Below are positions 6,514 to 12,220 of a stretch of DNA of 12,220 bases, in pieces; within the stretch, counting starts at the first letter, position 1, and the number at the start of each line of letters is the position of its first letter. Under the pieces are notes generated by a model. The model made no database searches and was not told the DNA's origin. It saw only the letters and a program-made list of their open reading frames with translations. The position numbers and the translations under genes were made by a program. Source of the DNA: Actinomycetota bacterium (GTDB lineage Bacteria > Actinomycetota > Acidimicrobiia > Acidimicrobiales > GCA-2861595); assembly GCA_016781225.1 (NCBI GenBank), contig JADDQT010000035.1, forward strand, positions 1 through 12,220, read 5' to 3'.

Positions 6514-6722
6514 GTCGTGCCCCCTCCCATGGTCGTGTCCCCCTTGACGGCGTCGCGCCTACATGGCGAGCGAGCCCGGAGGAGCCTAACGCCGCCCGAT
6601 GCGCCCCACGGACCTCATGGGCTAACGTCGGGCCCGAGCTGAATCCTTACCGGAGCGACCCGTCGCTCCCGGTGCACCGACCAGCCCGAAGACGACGCAG
6701 AAGAGGATGGAGGAGCAACCCA
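6514..6722. promoter_or_regulatory. Divergent intergenic region, cupredoxin / aldolase operon
   Basis: These 209 bases must hold the promoters of both the cupredoxin gene (leftwards) and the aldolase operon (rightwards). Candidate -10 boxes of TANNNT type are TAACGT at 6623-6628 on the plus strand and TAGGCT at 6583-6588 on the minus strand; neither has a recognisable -35. A GC-rich hairpin at 6650-6672 would lie in the leader of the aldolase mRNA. GGAGGAG at 6709-6715 is a strong ribosome-binding site seven bases before the aldolase ATG and decides that start over an in-frame GTG at 6672. Confidence 0.55.
6650..6672 (+). other. GC-rich hairpin in the aldolase operon leader
   Basis: GGAGCGA (6652-6658) pairs perfectly with TCGCTCC (6663-6669) around a CCCG loop, and flanking CC (6650-6651) can pair with GG (6671-6672) past one bulged C. 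It begins about 73 bases before the aldolase start codon. No T tract follows, so it is not a standard terminator; it may stabilise the mRNA, mark a regulator site, or be incidental in GC-rich DNA. Confidence 0.4.
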
Positions 6723-7739
6723 ATGGGCGCAAACGACCTGCGATCCACCGCCCTGGCGATGGTGGCAGACGGCAAGGGAATCCTGGCCGCCGACGAGTCC
6801 ACCGGCACCGCCGGGAAGCGGCTCGAAGCCGTGAACATCGAGTCCACCGACGAGTCTCGCCGGGACTACAGGGAGCTTCTCTTCACCACCCCCGGACTGG
6901 GCGACTACATCTCGGGAGCCATCCTCTACGACGAGACCATTCGCTCCGAGACGTCCGACGGGCGGCAAATGACCAAGGCCCTGGAGGACAACGGGGTCAT
7001 GCCCGGCATCAAGGTCGACACGGGGGCCCAGCCCCTGGCCATGGCCGAGGGCGAGAAGGTCACCGAGGGCCTGGACGGGCTCCGTGACCGGCTGGCGGAA
7101 TACGCCGAGATGGGGGCGCGCTTCACCAAGTGGCGGGGCGTGATCCACATCGAGGGCGACCTGCCTTCTGACTACTGCATCGCGGTGAACGCCCATGCGC
7201 TGGGCCGCTACGCGGCGCTGGCCCAGGAAGCAGGCCTGGTGCCGATCGTCGAGCCCGAGGTGGAGATCGTGGGCGACCACACCCTCGAGCGCTGCTACGA
7301 GGTCACCGAGAAGACCCTCCGAGAGGTCTTCGCCCAGCTCGCCCTCCAGCGGGTGGACCTCGAAGGCATCATCCTCAAGCCCAACATGGTGATCGCCGGC
7401 AAGGAGGCCGAGAAGCAGTCGTCGGTGGAGGAGGTCGCCGAGGCCACCATCGACTGCCTCAAGAAGACGGTGCCCGCGGCCGTGCCCGGGATCTGCTTCC
7501 TGTCCGGGGGGCAGACGCCCGAGCAGGCCACCGCCCACCTCGACGCCATGAACCGGATGGGTCCGCACCCCTGGGTCATCAGCTTCTCCTACGCCCGCGC
7601 CCTGCAGGACCCGGTGCTCAAGACGTGGAAGGGCGAGAAGTCGAACTGGGACGCGGCCCAGGAGGCCCTGGCCCATCGGGCCAAGCTCAACTCGGCCGCC
7701 GCCGAGGGGGCGTACTCCACCGACATGGAGCAGAGCTGA
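6723..7739 (+). CDS. fda: Class I fructose-bisphosphate aldolase
   Basis: A 338-residue Schiff-base aldolase that cleaves and forms fructose 1,6-bisphosphate from dihydroxyacetone phosphate and glyceraldehyde 3-phosphate; many class I enzymes also handle sedoheptulose 1,7-bisphosphate. It aligns with the animal-type family along its length: D24 in ILAADESTGTAGKRL, K97 in GIKVD, K136 and R138 in FTKWRG, E177 in EPEVEI and the Schiff-base lysine K219 in ILKPNMV. These match rabbit aldolase D33, K107, K146, R148, E187 and K229 with a nearly constant offset. FLSGGQ is the phosphate-binding loop. The chain extends a few residues past the Ala-Tyr that ends the animal enzyme (AYSTDMEQS). The ATG at 6723 has GGAGGAG seven bases upstream. 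It is the first gene of a probable operon, six bases before the epimerase. Confidence 0.96.
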   Translation: MGANDLRSTALAMVADGKGILAADESTGTAGKRLEAVNIESTDESRRDYRELLFTTPGLGDYISGAILYDETIRSETSDGRQMTKALEDNGVMPGIKVDTGAQPLAMAEGEKVTEGLDGLRDRLAEYAEMGARFTKWRGVIHIEGDLPSDYCIAVNAHALGRYAALAQEAGLVPIVEPEVEIVGDHTLERCYEVTEKTLREVFAQLALQRVDLEGIILKPNMVIAGKEAEKQSSVEEVAEATIDCLKKTVPAAVPGICFLSGGQTPEQATAHLDAMNRMGPHPWVISFSYARALQDPVLKTWKGEKSNWDAAQEALAHRAKLNSAAAEGAYSTDMEQS

Positions 7740-7745
7740 CCGGCC

Positions 7746-8435
7746 ATGGCTGACCAGTCGGTTCTGGTGGTGCCGTCGGTGCTGCCCGCCGACTATTCCC
7801 GCCTCGGCGAAGAGGTCAAGGCCCTCGAGGATGCGGGTGTGGACCGCATCCAGTGGGACGTGATGGACGGCCACTTCGTGCCCAACCTCACGTTCGGGCC
7901 CGACATCATCGGCGCCTGCCGCGACCACGCCTCGGTCCCGTTCGAGGCCCACCTCATGGTCAGCGACCCCGACGCCATGATGTCGCAATACGTCGACGCC
8001 GGCTGCGAGTGGGTGATCGTCCACGCCGAGGCCCCCATACACCTCCACCGCAGCCTCGAGCTCGTCAACAAGGCGGGGGGCAAGGCAGCCGTTGCTCTGA
8101 ACCCGGCCACCCCGGCGTCGGCCGTTGCCCACGTCCTCGACCTTGTCGACATGGTGCTGGTCATGACCGTGAACCCCGGTTTCGGCGGGCAGGACTACTT
8201 GTCCTCCATGGAGCCCAAGGTGACCGAGGTGCGGGACATGATCGAGCGCTCGGGCCGGGACATCGACCTCGAGGTGGACGGCGGCGTCGGTCCGAAGAAC
8301 GCTGCCGCCGTGGTGGCGGCCGGGGCGCGAGTCCTCGTGGCCGGAAGCGCGCTCTACAAGCACGAAGGCGGCCTGGAAGCGGCGGTGGACGCCATCCGCT
8401 CCGCGGGCGAGCAGGCCTTGGCCGACGACGCCTGA
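7746..8435 (+). CDS. rpe: Ribulose-phosphate 3-epimerase
   Basis: A 229-residue TIM-barrel enzyme that interconverts ribulose 5-phosphate and xylulose 5-phosphate in the pentose phosphate and Calvin cycles. Diagnostic motifs in order are PSVLPADYSRL (10-20), WDVMDGHFVPNLTFGP (37-52), FEAHLMV (66-72), TVNPGFGGQ phosphate-gripping loop (141-149) and EVDGGV (176-181). Catalytic acids are D38 and D178, and H69 is a metal ligand. The first metal-ligand His of the usual H-x-D pair is Gln here (Q36-W-D38). Length and motif order are normal for the family. The ATG at 7746 follows the aldolase stop by six bases, which points to co-transcription and probably coupled translation. Confidence 0.97.
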   Translation: MADQSVLVVPSVLPADYSRLGEEVKALEDAGVDRIQWDVMDGHFVPNLTFGPDIIGACRDHASVPFEAHLMVSDPDAMMSQYVDAGCEWVIVHAEAPIHLHRSLELVNKAGGKAAVALNPATPASAVAHVLDLVDMVLVMTVNPGFGGQDYLSSMEPKVTEVRDMIERSGRDIDLEVDGGVGPKNAAAVVAAGARVLVAGSALYKHEGGLEAAVDAIRSAGEQALADDA

Positions 8436-8471
8436 ACCAGCGGCCCAACCCTCTGAGCACAGCGAGGAACC

Positions 8472-9425
8472 ATGCCTGAACAGCAGTTGAACGTCGAACA
8501 GGTGGTCCGTCCCAACGGCGACTCCGCTCGCCGCCCCATCATGCTGGCCATCTGCGGGGACTCGGCCACGGGCAAGACCACCATCTCCGACGGCCTGGTG
8601 TCGGCGCTCGGGCCCGAGCGCATCACCGCCGCCTGTGTGGACGACTACCACCGCTACGACCGCCAAGAGCGCAAGGCCCTGCCGTTCACCCCGCTCAACC
8701 CGCAGTGCAACTACATGGACATCATGGCCCAGCACCTCAAACTGCTGTCCCTGGGCGACCCCGTCCTGAAGCCCGTCTACTCCCACACCGACGGCTCGCT
8801 GGGCCGGCCGGAGCTGGTGGAGCCCCGGGACTTCGTGATCATCGACGGCCTGCTTCCCCTCTACAACAAGATGCTCCGCGGCTGCTTCGACGTGACCGTC
8901 TTCCTCGATCCGCCCGAGGAGATCCGCTACCAGTGGAAGTACTCCCGTGACACGTCCAAGCGGGGCTACTCCAAGGAGGAGGTTGCCGCCGACCTCAAGA
9001 AGCGCGAGCCGGAGTCCAAGAAGTTCATCCACCCCCAGCGGGCCTACGCCGACATCGTGGTGCGCTTCGCTCCTATCGAGGAGCGCGGCGAGACGGCCGA
9101 GGACCCGCTCTCGGCAACGCTCCTACTGCGTCCCACGATCTCCCATCCCGACCTCAGCGGCATCGTCACCGAAGACGTGCACGAAGCCATGCACCTGAAG
9201 CTCACCAGGGATGACGACGGCAAGCCGGTGGACGCGCTCCACATCCACTCCTACGCATCGCGGGAATTGACTCGCAAGGTGGAAGAGGCGATCTGGGCCG
9301 AGCTGGGCGTGGACGAGCCGTTGCCCGAGTCGCTGGGAATGATCAACGGCGAGCGCGACGAGCCCTTGGCCATCACCCAGCTCATCCTCCTGTACCACCT
9401 GATCCAGGCCCAGAACGGGAGCTGA
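8472..9425 (+). CDS. prk: Phosphoribulokinase
   Basis: A 317-residue kinase that makes ribulose 1,5-bisphosphate from ribulose 5-phosphate and ATP, the committed regeneration step of the Calvin-Benson-Bassham cycle. Walker A is GDSATGKT (29-36). VDDYHRYDRQERK (56-68) carries the conserved Asp pair, followed by LNPQCNYMDIM, KPVYSHTDG and VIIDGLLPLYN (from about 122), and the family's RDTSKRGYS loop near 159-167. The 70-110 stretch is closer to the class II plant/cyanobacterial type than to the proteobacterial octamers. C55 aligns with one plant regulatory cysteine; the other, within the P-loop, is replaced (T33), so thioredoxin control by that disulfide is not expected. The ATG has GAGGA just upstream. 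A uridine-kinase-like enzyme is the alternative, but the length and whole-chain similarity favour phosphoribulokinase. The epimerase ends 36 bases upstream. Confidence 0.92.
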   Translation: MPEQQLNVEQVVRPNGDSARRPIMLAICGDSATGKTTISDGLVSALGPERITAACVDDYHRYDRQERKALPFTPLNPQCNYMDIMAQHLKLLSLGDPVLKPVYSHTDGSLGRPELVEPRDFVIIDGLLPLYNKMLRGCFDVTVFLDPPEEIRYQWKYSRDTSKRGYSKEEVAADLKKREPESKKFIHPQRAYADIVVRFAPIEERGETAEDPLSATLLLRPTISHPDLSGIVTEDVHEAMHLKLTRDDDGKPVDALHIHSYASRELTRKVEEAIWAELGVDEPLPESLGMINGERDEPLAITQLILLYHLIQAQNGS

Positions 9426-9435
9426 CGGGCAGCAC

Positions 9436-10167
9436 TTGCCAAGCCGTCGGACAACGGCGGCGTCGAACGGCGGCAAGCGGTCGAGGCGCCTCCCTCCCCT
9501 GCTGCTGATCGTCCCCCTGGTGGCCATCTTCGGGACGGCCGCCCTCGGCAACGCCCTGTTCCCGGCGCTGGTCAACGAGCACCCGCTCCTGCTGCTCGCC
9601 CTCAACGCCACCACCCGGCACCTGGTGGCCACGTCGACCTCGGTGGACGTCCTCCCCTACGTGGTCGTCGCCCTCGGCCGGCGCCTCGTGGAGGATCCCT
9701 TCCTGTACCTGCTCGGACGGCGCTACGGCGACGGCGCCGTCGAGTGGATGAGCCGCAAGCTCGGGGCCGGCCGCCTGCTCCGAGCGGCCCGGCGCAACTT
9801 CCGGCTCTGGGGCGGTGTCCTGGTGTTCTTCTTCCCGGGCGGCGTCGTTTGCGTGCTGGCCGGTGCGTCGGGGATGTCGTTGTGGCTCTTCCTGATCCTG
9901 AACCTGAGCGGCACCCTGGCGACCATCTTCCTCCTCCGCTCAGCCGGCGAAGAGGTCTCCGGGCCGCTCATCTGGGTGCTCGAGCTCATCGGAGAGAACG
10001 TGGTCCCGCTCACCGCCCTTTCGCTGGTGCTGACTGTCGCCGTGCTCGTCCGCCGCCACAGGCGGAGCGGCGCTCCCGACCGTGAGGAGCTGGCCCGCCT
10101 GGAGGCTCGACGCCGGGATCCTCCGGGCCAGAGAGAGTTGAGGCCGCCCGGCAAGCCGCAGAGCTAG
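9436..10167 (+). CDS. DedA/VTT-domain-like membrane protein
   Basis: A 243-residue polytopic membrane protein. A basic N-terminus (RRTTAASNGGKRSRR) precedes a first helix at about 20-42. The core resembles the SNARE-associated/VTT (DedA) family: DPFLYLLGRRYGDGAVEWM leads into an amphipathic stretch, then WGGVLVFFFPGGVVCVLAGASG, where the F-P-G-x-x-x-x-x-x-A-G-x-x-x-M pattern matches the re-entrant loop region of DedA proteins. Two more helices follow (about 150-170 and 187-207), then a charged Arg/Pro-rich cytoplasmic tail. DedA proteins are linked to membrane lipid scrambling and proton-dependent transport; the substrate here is unknown. The start is a TTG at 9436, ten bases after the phosphoribulokinase stop, with no strong ribosome-binding site. 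It is probably the last gene of the sugar-phosphate operon. Confidence 0.82.
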   Translation: MPSRRTTAASNGGKRSRRLPPLLLIVPLVAIFGTAALGNALFPALVNEHPLLLLALNATTRHLVATSTSVDVLPYVVVALGRRLVEDPFLYLLGRRYGDGAVEWMSRKLGAGRLLRAARRNFRLWGGVLVFFFPGGVVCVLAGASGMSLWLFLILNLSGTLATIFLLRSAGEEVSGPLIWVLELIGENVVPLTALSLVLTVAVLVRRHRRSGAPDREELARLEARRRDPPGQRELRPPGKPQS

Positions 10168-10472
10168 CCGCCCGTCTCAGTGTGCGGATGGTCGACCGGC
10201 TTCGACTCCGGTGAGCCCTTCTGGCGCAGGAACACCGAGAGGACCACCAACGAGCCCACGGCCAGGAACTCGCTCTGCCAGTTCTGCATGGACTCGGACG
10301 AGAAGCGAGCGGTGGTCATGTACGCCAGCGTGCTCACCCGGCGCTCGCCGTGTGCCTCCAGCTCCTCGCCGTACTCCTCGGCGCCACCGACCGCGTGCAT
10401 GAGCATGGAGGCCAGCACGAACAGACCGAACGTGACCAGAGCCAGGCCGTTTCTACGGAGCAGGCGGCGCAC
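10164..10472 (-). CDS. DUF6766-like small membrane protein
   Basis: A 102-residue protein with an N-terminal RRLLRRNGL cap, one membrane helix at about 9-28, a polar periplasmic or extracellular middle (EEYGEELEAHG, then NWQSEFLAVG) and a second helix at about 68-83 ending in the characteristic FLRQKGSPESK. This combination matches a family of uncharacterised two-helix proteins frequent in Actinobacteria (DUF6766, assigned from memory). The GTG start at 10472 has no clear ribosome-binding site. Its stop and the stop of the convergent DedA-like gene share one CTAG, giving a 4-base overlap. It lies 93 bases downstream of the GAF-ANTAR gene in the same direction. The function is not known. Confidence 0.85.
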   Translation of the reverse strand: MRRLLRRNGLALVTFGLFVLASMLMHAVGGAEEYGEELEAHGERRVSTLAYMTTARFSSESMQNWQSEFLAVGSLVVLSVFLRQKGSPESKPVDHPHTETGG

Positions 10473-10565
10473 GCAGGCCTATCAGGCTCGATGGCGGACC
10501 AGGCGATTCTGGCGCCTACGCGCGGCAAAGCGGTGGATCTCACCGCAGCGATCGAGAGAGCGGCG

Positions 10566-11264
10566 CTACTTCCAGGTGCCTGTCAGCACCACGAGCTCGG
10601 CCACCTCCCGCAGCTTCACGTTCTTGGCCTGGGACACCTTGCGGAGCATGTCGAAGGCCTGATCGGCCGTGACGCGCTCACGCTCCATGATGATCCCCTT
10701 GGCCTGGCCGATCAGGTCCCGGGACTTGAGTGCCTCCTCCAGGTGACGGCTGAGCTCGCGAGCCTTGTGGTAGGCATCGGCGTTGGCCACCGCCACGGCG
10801 GCGTGGGCGGCAAAGGCCTCCGAGAGCTCCTCGTCGTCATCGCCGAAGGCTCTGGTCAAGCTGTAGAGGTTGAGGGCGCCCACGGTGCGCTCCGCCGCCT
10901 CGAGCGGCACCGAGTAGCTGCCCGCCACGCCCTCCGCAGCCGCCAGCGTCACGAAGCGGCGCCAGCGGGTCTCCTCGTCGAAGGGCGCGCTTCGTACCGA
11001 GGCGCCTGTCTCTATGGCCTCCAGGCACGGGCCTTCCCCGTGGTCGTATTGGTGCCTGTCCACCCGCTCCGCCAGCTCGTCGCTGGACGCCCTGGTGCGC
11101 ACCTTGCCGTCGCTGACCACCGACACGCTGGAGGTGTCGCAGGCGGGGATCAGCGCCACACTGAGCCTGGCGGTCCGCGCCAGGAACCCGTCGATGCACT
11201 CGTCGCTCAGAAGCGTCTGGGACAACTCGCCGATGCGGCTGCTGAACTGTTCGGACTCGCTCAC
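10566..11264 (-). CDS. GAF and ANTAR domain-containing regulator
   Basis: A 232-residue cytoplasmic signalling protein. The N-terminal two thirds (about 22-165) form a GAF-type sensor domain, recognisable from SVSVVSDGKVRT, GEGPCLEAIETG, SVPLEAAERTVGALNLYS and the following helix of alanines. The last 60 residues are an ANTAR RNA-binding domain: LIGQAKGIIMERERVTADQA and FDMLRKVSQ with the conserved Ala and aromatic positions. ANTAR proteins bind paired hexaloop hairpins in nascent RNA and prevent termination; the signal sensed by the GAF domain and the RNA targets are unknown here. The GTG at 11264 is chosen because AAGGGAG lies five bases upstream (plus-strand positions 11270-11276); the longer in-frame GTG at 11288 lacks such a site. 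The gene precedes the DUF6766-like gene. Confidence 0.92.
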   Translation of the reverse strand: MSESEQFSSRIGELSQTLLSDECIDGFLARTARLSVALIPACDTSSVSVVSDGKVRTRASSDELAERVDRHQYDHGEGPCLEAIETGASVRSAPFDEETRWRRFVTLAAAEGVAGSYSVPLEAAERTVGALNLYSLTRAFGDDDEELSEAFAAHAAVAVANADAYHKARELSRHLEEALKSRDLIGQAKGIIMERERVTADQAFDMLRKVSQAKNVKLREVAELVVLTGTWK

Positions 11265-11510
11265 GGGGACTCCCTTGCCTTGGGACACCCCGCCGACTCA
11301 GGACATCGAAGCTTCGAGCGTCCGGTCCAAGTGGCATTCGCCGCGCTCAGACCCGTGCGTACCCTATCCCGCCCCGAGGGGATGCCGTGACGGGTTTGGA
11401 GCCGTCAATCACCCAGGTAGCCGTGGTGCCCCGCCGAAACACGCTCCGTGACAGGATCCGAGAATGGAGGCCGCCCGGGCGAGCGATGGGAGCGCCGCCC
11501 CGTCATGGGG
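11265..11510. other. Non-coding region upstream of the ANTAR gene
   Basis: I see no convincing gene here. It contains the AAGGGAG ribosome-binding site of the ANTAR gene (11270-11276), a perfect 12-base palindrome TCGAAGCTTCGA (11306-11317) about 42 bases before the ANTAR start, and a minus-strand TAGGGT (11361-11366) that fits a TANNNT -10 box and would give a leader of roughly 90 bases. No -35 is evident. Open frames crossing the region lack recognisable protein character. Confidence 0.45.
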
Positions 11511-11513
11511 ATG

Positions 11514-11930
11514 ATGGTCCGGCTACTGGCCCTGGCCATTCCGATCGCCACCTCCGTAGCGTCGGGGTGCCGCTCAGCCGGCTGATTCCCAGGCCCTCCG
11601 GCCTCCTTCCCCTGGTGGGCTGGTGGGCGATCATCGTCGTCACCTCCACCGCAGCACTGGTGGCGGTGGACCGAGCAGCGCGGCGCCTGCTGCCGCTGGT
11701 CGCCCCCTTGCGCCTCTCGATGGTCTTCCCCGACCGGGCTCCGTCCCGCTTCGGCATCGCCTTCGGGCCGGCACGACCCGCAACCTCAAGGAGCTGGCTG
11801 ACGCCCGCCAGCGCGGCATCGACGACGAGCCGGCGCGGAGCGCCGGGTCCGGGCCCTCAACGACCTCAGACTCCAGGTCGGGGGCCAGTCGGCTTCCATC
11901 CGGACCGGCTCGTCGCAGCCCTCCCGCTAG
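11514..11930 (+). pseudogene. Frameshifted, truncated remnant of an HD-domain phosphohydrolase (N-terminal membrane part)
   Basis: Protein-like sequence continues through three frames. From the ATG at 11514 the first frame reads MVRLLALAIPIATSVA, a hydrophobic segment. The next frame carries VPLSRLIPRPSGLLPLVGWW, a second helix, then RRLLPLVAPLRL and FPDRAPSRFGIA up to about 11761. The third frame continues as LRAGTTRNLKELADAR and RGIDDEPAR to about 11830. Inserting one base near each switch (about 11560 and 11761) restores one continuous chain. The two-helix start followed by LxxSxxFPDxAPSRF and RAGTxRxLxE is the N-terminus I associate with actinobacterial HD/HD-GYP-like phosphohydrolases (assigned from memory). 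The expected HDxxTxxHSxR catalytic region does not follow in any frame; a stop at 11928-11930 closes one. Sequencing error could explain single shifts but not the missing catalytic domain. Confidence 0.6.
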
Positions 11931-12086
11931 CGCCGGGGCGGCGGCGCGCCCAACCCGCAGTGGTCGGGCAACTGCGCTCGATTTGTCCCGGCCACGTTTC
12001 TCCGAGGAGGCTTTGGGGGCAGGACGAAAGGAGCCGCCCGGGAACCCTTGCTCCTCCCCTGACCATCGTCGCCCGGCATCAGGTCC
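11931..12086. other. Short non-coding stretch before the sigma-factor gene
   Basis: A GC-rich stretch between the phosphohydrolase remnant and the sigma-factor frame. Frames crossing it read as Arg/Pro/Ala-rich low-information sequence. It should contain the sigma-factor promoter. GGAAC at 12041-12045 resembles an ECF -35 element, but no -10 partner sits at the usual distance. Confidence 0.4.
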
Positions 12087-12220
12087 GTGACATCCGAGGA
12101 ACACCGACGACAGATGGATGATGAGGTGCACCCGACAGAGGTGCCGGGCTTGGTGCGGCGTGCTCGCGAAGGCGACGCCGGCGCCTGGGAGGCCCTGTAC
12201 CGCCGCGCCTACCCCCGATT
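12087..12220 (+). CDS. ECF-type RNA polymerase sigma factor, N-terminal fragment (3' end outside the window)
   Basis: The frame opens after a stop at 12060-12062 and runs off the right edge without a stop. From the ATG at 12114 it encodes MDDEVHPTEVPGLVRRAR followed by EGDAGAWEALYRRAYPR. The L-V-x-R-A-x-x-G-D-x-x-A-W-x-x-L-Y-x-R-x-Y-P pattern is the start of sigma-70 region 2 in extracytoplasmic-function sigma factors. Two starts are possible: a GTG at 12087 (used here for the widest extent) or the ATG at 12114; GAGGA at 12096-12100 is rather far from the ATG (13 bases). The ECF group and any anti-sigma partner lie beyond the window. Confidence 0.75.
   Translation, partial: MTSEEHRRQMDDEVHPTEVPGLVRRAREGDAGAWEALYRRAYPR

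Noticed and set aside
6544..6565. TTGACG ... TACATG as a promoter for the aldolase operon
   Set aside because: The spacer is only 10 bases, far from the usual 16-18.
6615..9032. A very long open frame on the minus strand across the aldolase, epimerase and kinase genes
   Set aside because: It is antisense to three genes with complete family motifs; its product is Gly/Val/His/Leu-rich without recognisable domains. Long antisense frames are expected at this GC content.
10350..11390. A 346-codon open frame on the plus strand opposite the ANTAR gene
   Set aside because: It is antisense to a gene with intact GAF and ANTAR domains; the product is His/Gly/Leu-rich with no domain.
12041..12070. ECF-type promoter GGAAC ... 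CGTC before the sigma-factor gene
   Set aside because: The spacer would be 21 bases, longer than the 16-18 usual for such promoters.
11387..12121. A 244-codon plus-strand frame as an intact gene
   Set aside because: Only its middle part looks like protein; its flanks are Arg/Pro-rich, and the matching N-terminal and downstream pieces are in other frames. A frameshifted remnant explains it better.
1..12220. CRISPR arrays, tRNA genes, insertion sequences, toxin-antitoxin pairs or defence genes
   Set aside because: No regularly spaced repeats, cloverleaf-like sequences, transposase motifs or recognisable defence proteins were found on either strand.

Overview
The window is very GC-rich, uses many GTG and TTG starts, and carries families common in Actinobacteriota: a GAF-ANTAR regulator, a PGPGW-type membrane protein, a DUF6766-like membrane protein, and at least one gene with a TANNNT -10 box placed for a leaderless transcript. 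An actinobacterium, possibly near Acidimicrobiia, is the best guess. That assignment is inference from gene content; there is no rRNA or other taxonomic marker. No tRNA, rRNA, CRISPR array, insertion sequence or phage gene was seen. Most of the window reads as ordinary chromosomal backbone.

Layout. (1) 1-1840, plus strand: the 3' part of an unrecognised gene, then a cation diffusion facilitator (CDF) transporter. (2) 1788-5661, minus strand: a five-gene run read from right to left. It encodes a class A penicillin-binding protein, a coiled-coil C4 zinc-ribbon protein, a small polytopic membrane protein, a CopZ-like heavy-metal-binding protein and a PGPGW membrane protein. Junctions are a 4-base overlap or gaps of 8-11 bases, so this is probably one operon. 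Its last gene overlaps the CDF gene tail to tail by 53 bases. (3) 5735-6136, plus: a small Hsp20 chaperone divergent from the penicillin-binding protein. (4) 6169-6513, minus: a secreted blue-copper (cupredoxin) protein, convergent with Hsp20 and separated from it by a 31-base palindrome that looks like a shared terminator. (5) 6723-10167, plus: class I fructose-bisphosphate aldolase, ribulose-phosphate 3-epimerase, phosphoribulokinase and a DedA/VTT-like membrane protein. Gaps are 6, 36 and 10 bases, so this is a second probable operon. (6) 10164-11264, minus: a GAF-ANTAR regulator and a DUF6766-like membrane protein. (7) 11265-12220: a low-coding stretch holding what looks like a frameshifted, truncated remnant of an HD-domain phosphohydrolase, then the first codons of an ECF-type sigma factor that runs off the right edge.

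How the genes fit together. Aldolase, epimerase and phosphoribulokinase form a sugar-phosphate module: aldolase works on triose and hexose phosphates (and, in many organisms, sedoheptulose bisphosphate), the epimerase makes ribulose 5-phosphate, and phosphoribulokinase makes ribulose 1,5-bisphosphate. This is the regeneration arm of the Calvin-Benson-Bassham cycle, but no RuBisCO lies in the window, so autotrophy cannot be concluded. The CDF transporter, CopZ-like protein and cupredoxin are three metal-handling genes in three separate transcription units. The most distinctive observations are the decayed HD-phosphohydrolase remnant beside a sigma factor, the residue changes in phosphoribulokinase and the epimerase, and the very compact gene junctions. 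I found no convincing previously undescribed multi-gene system.
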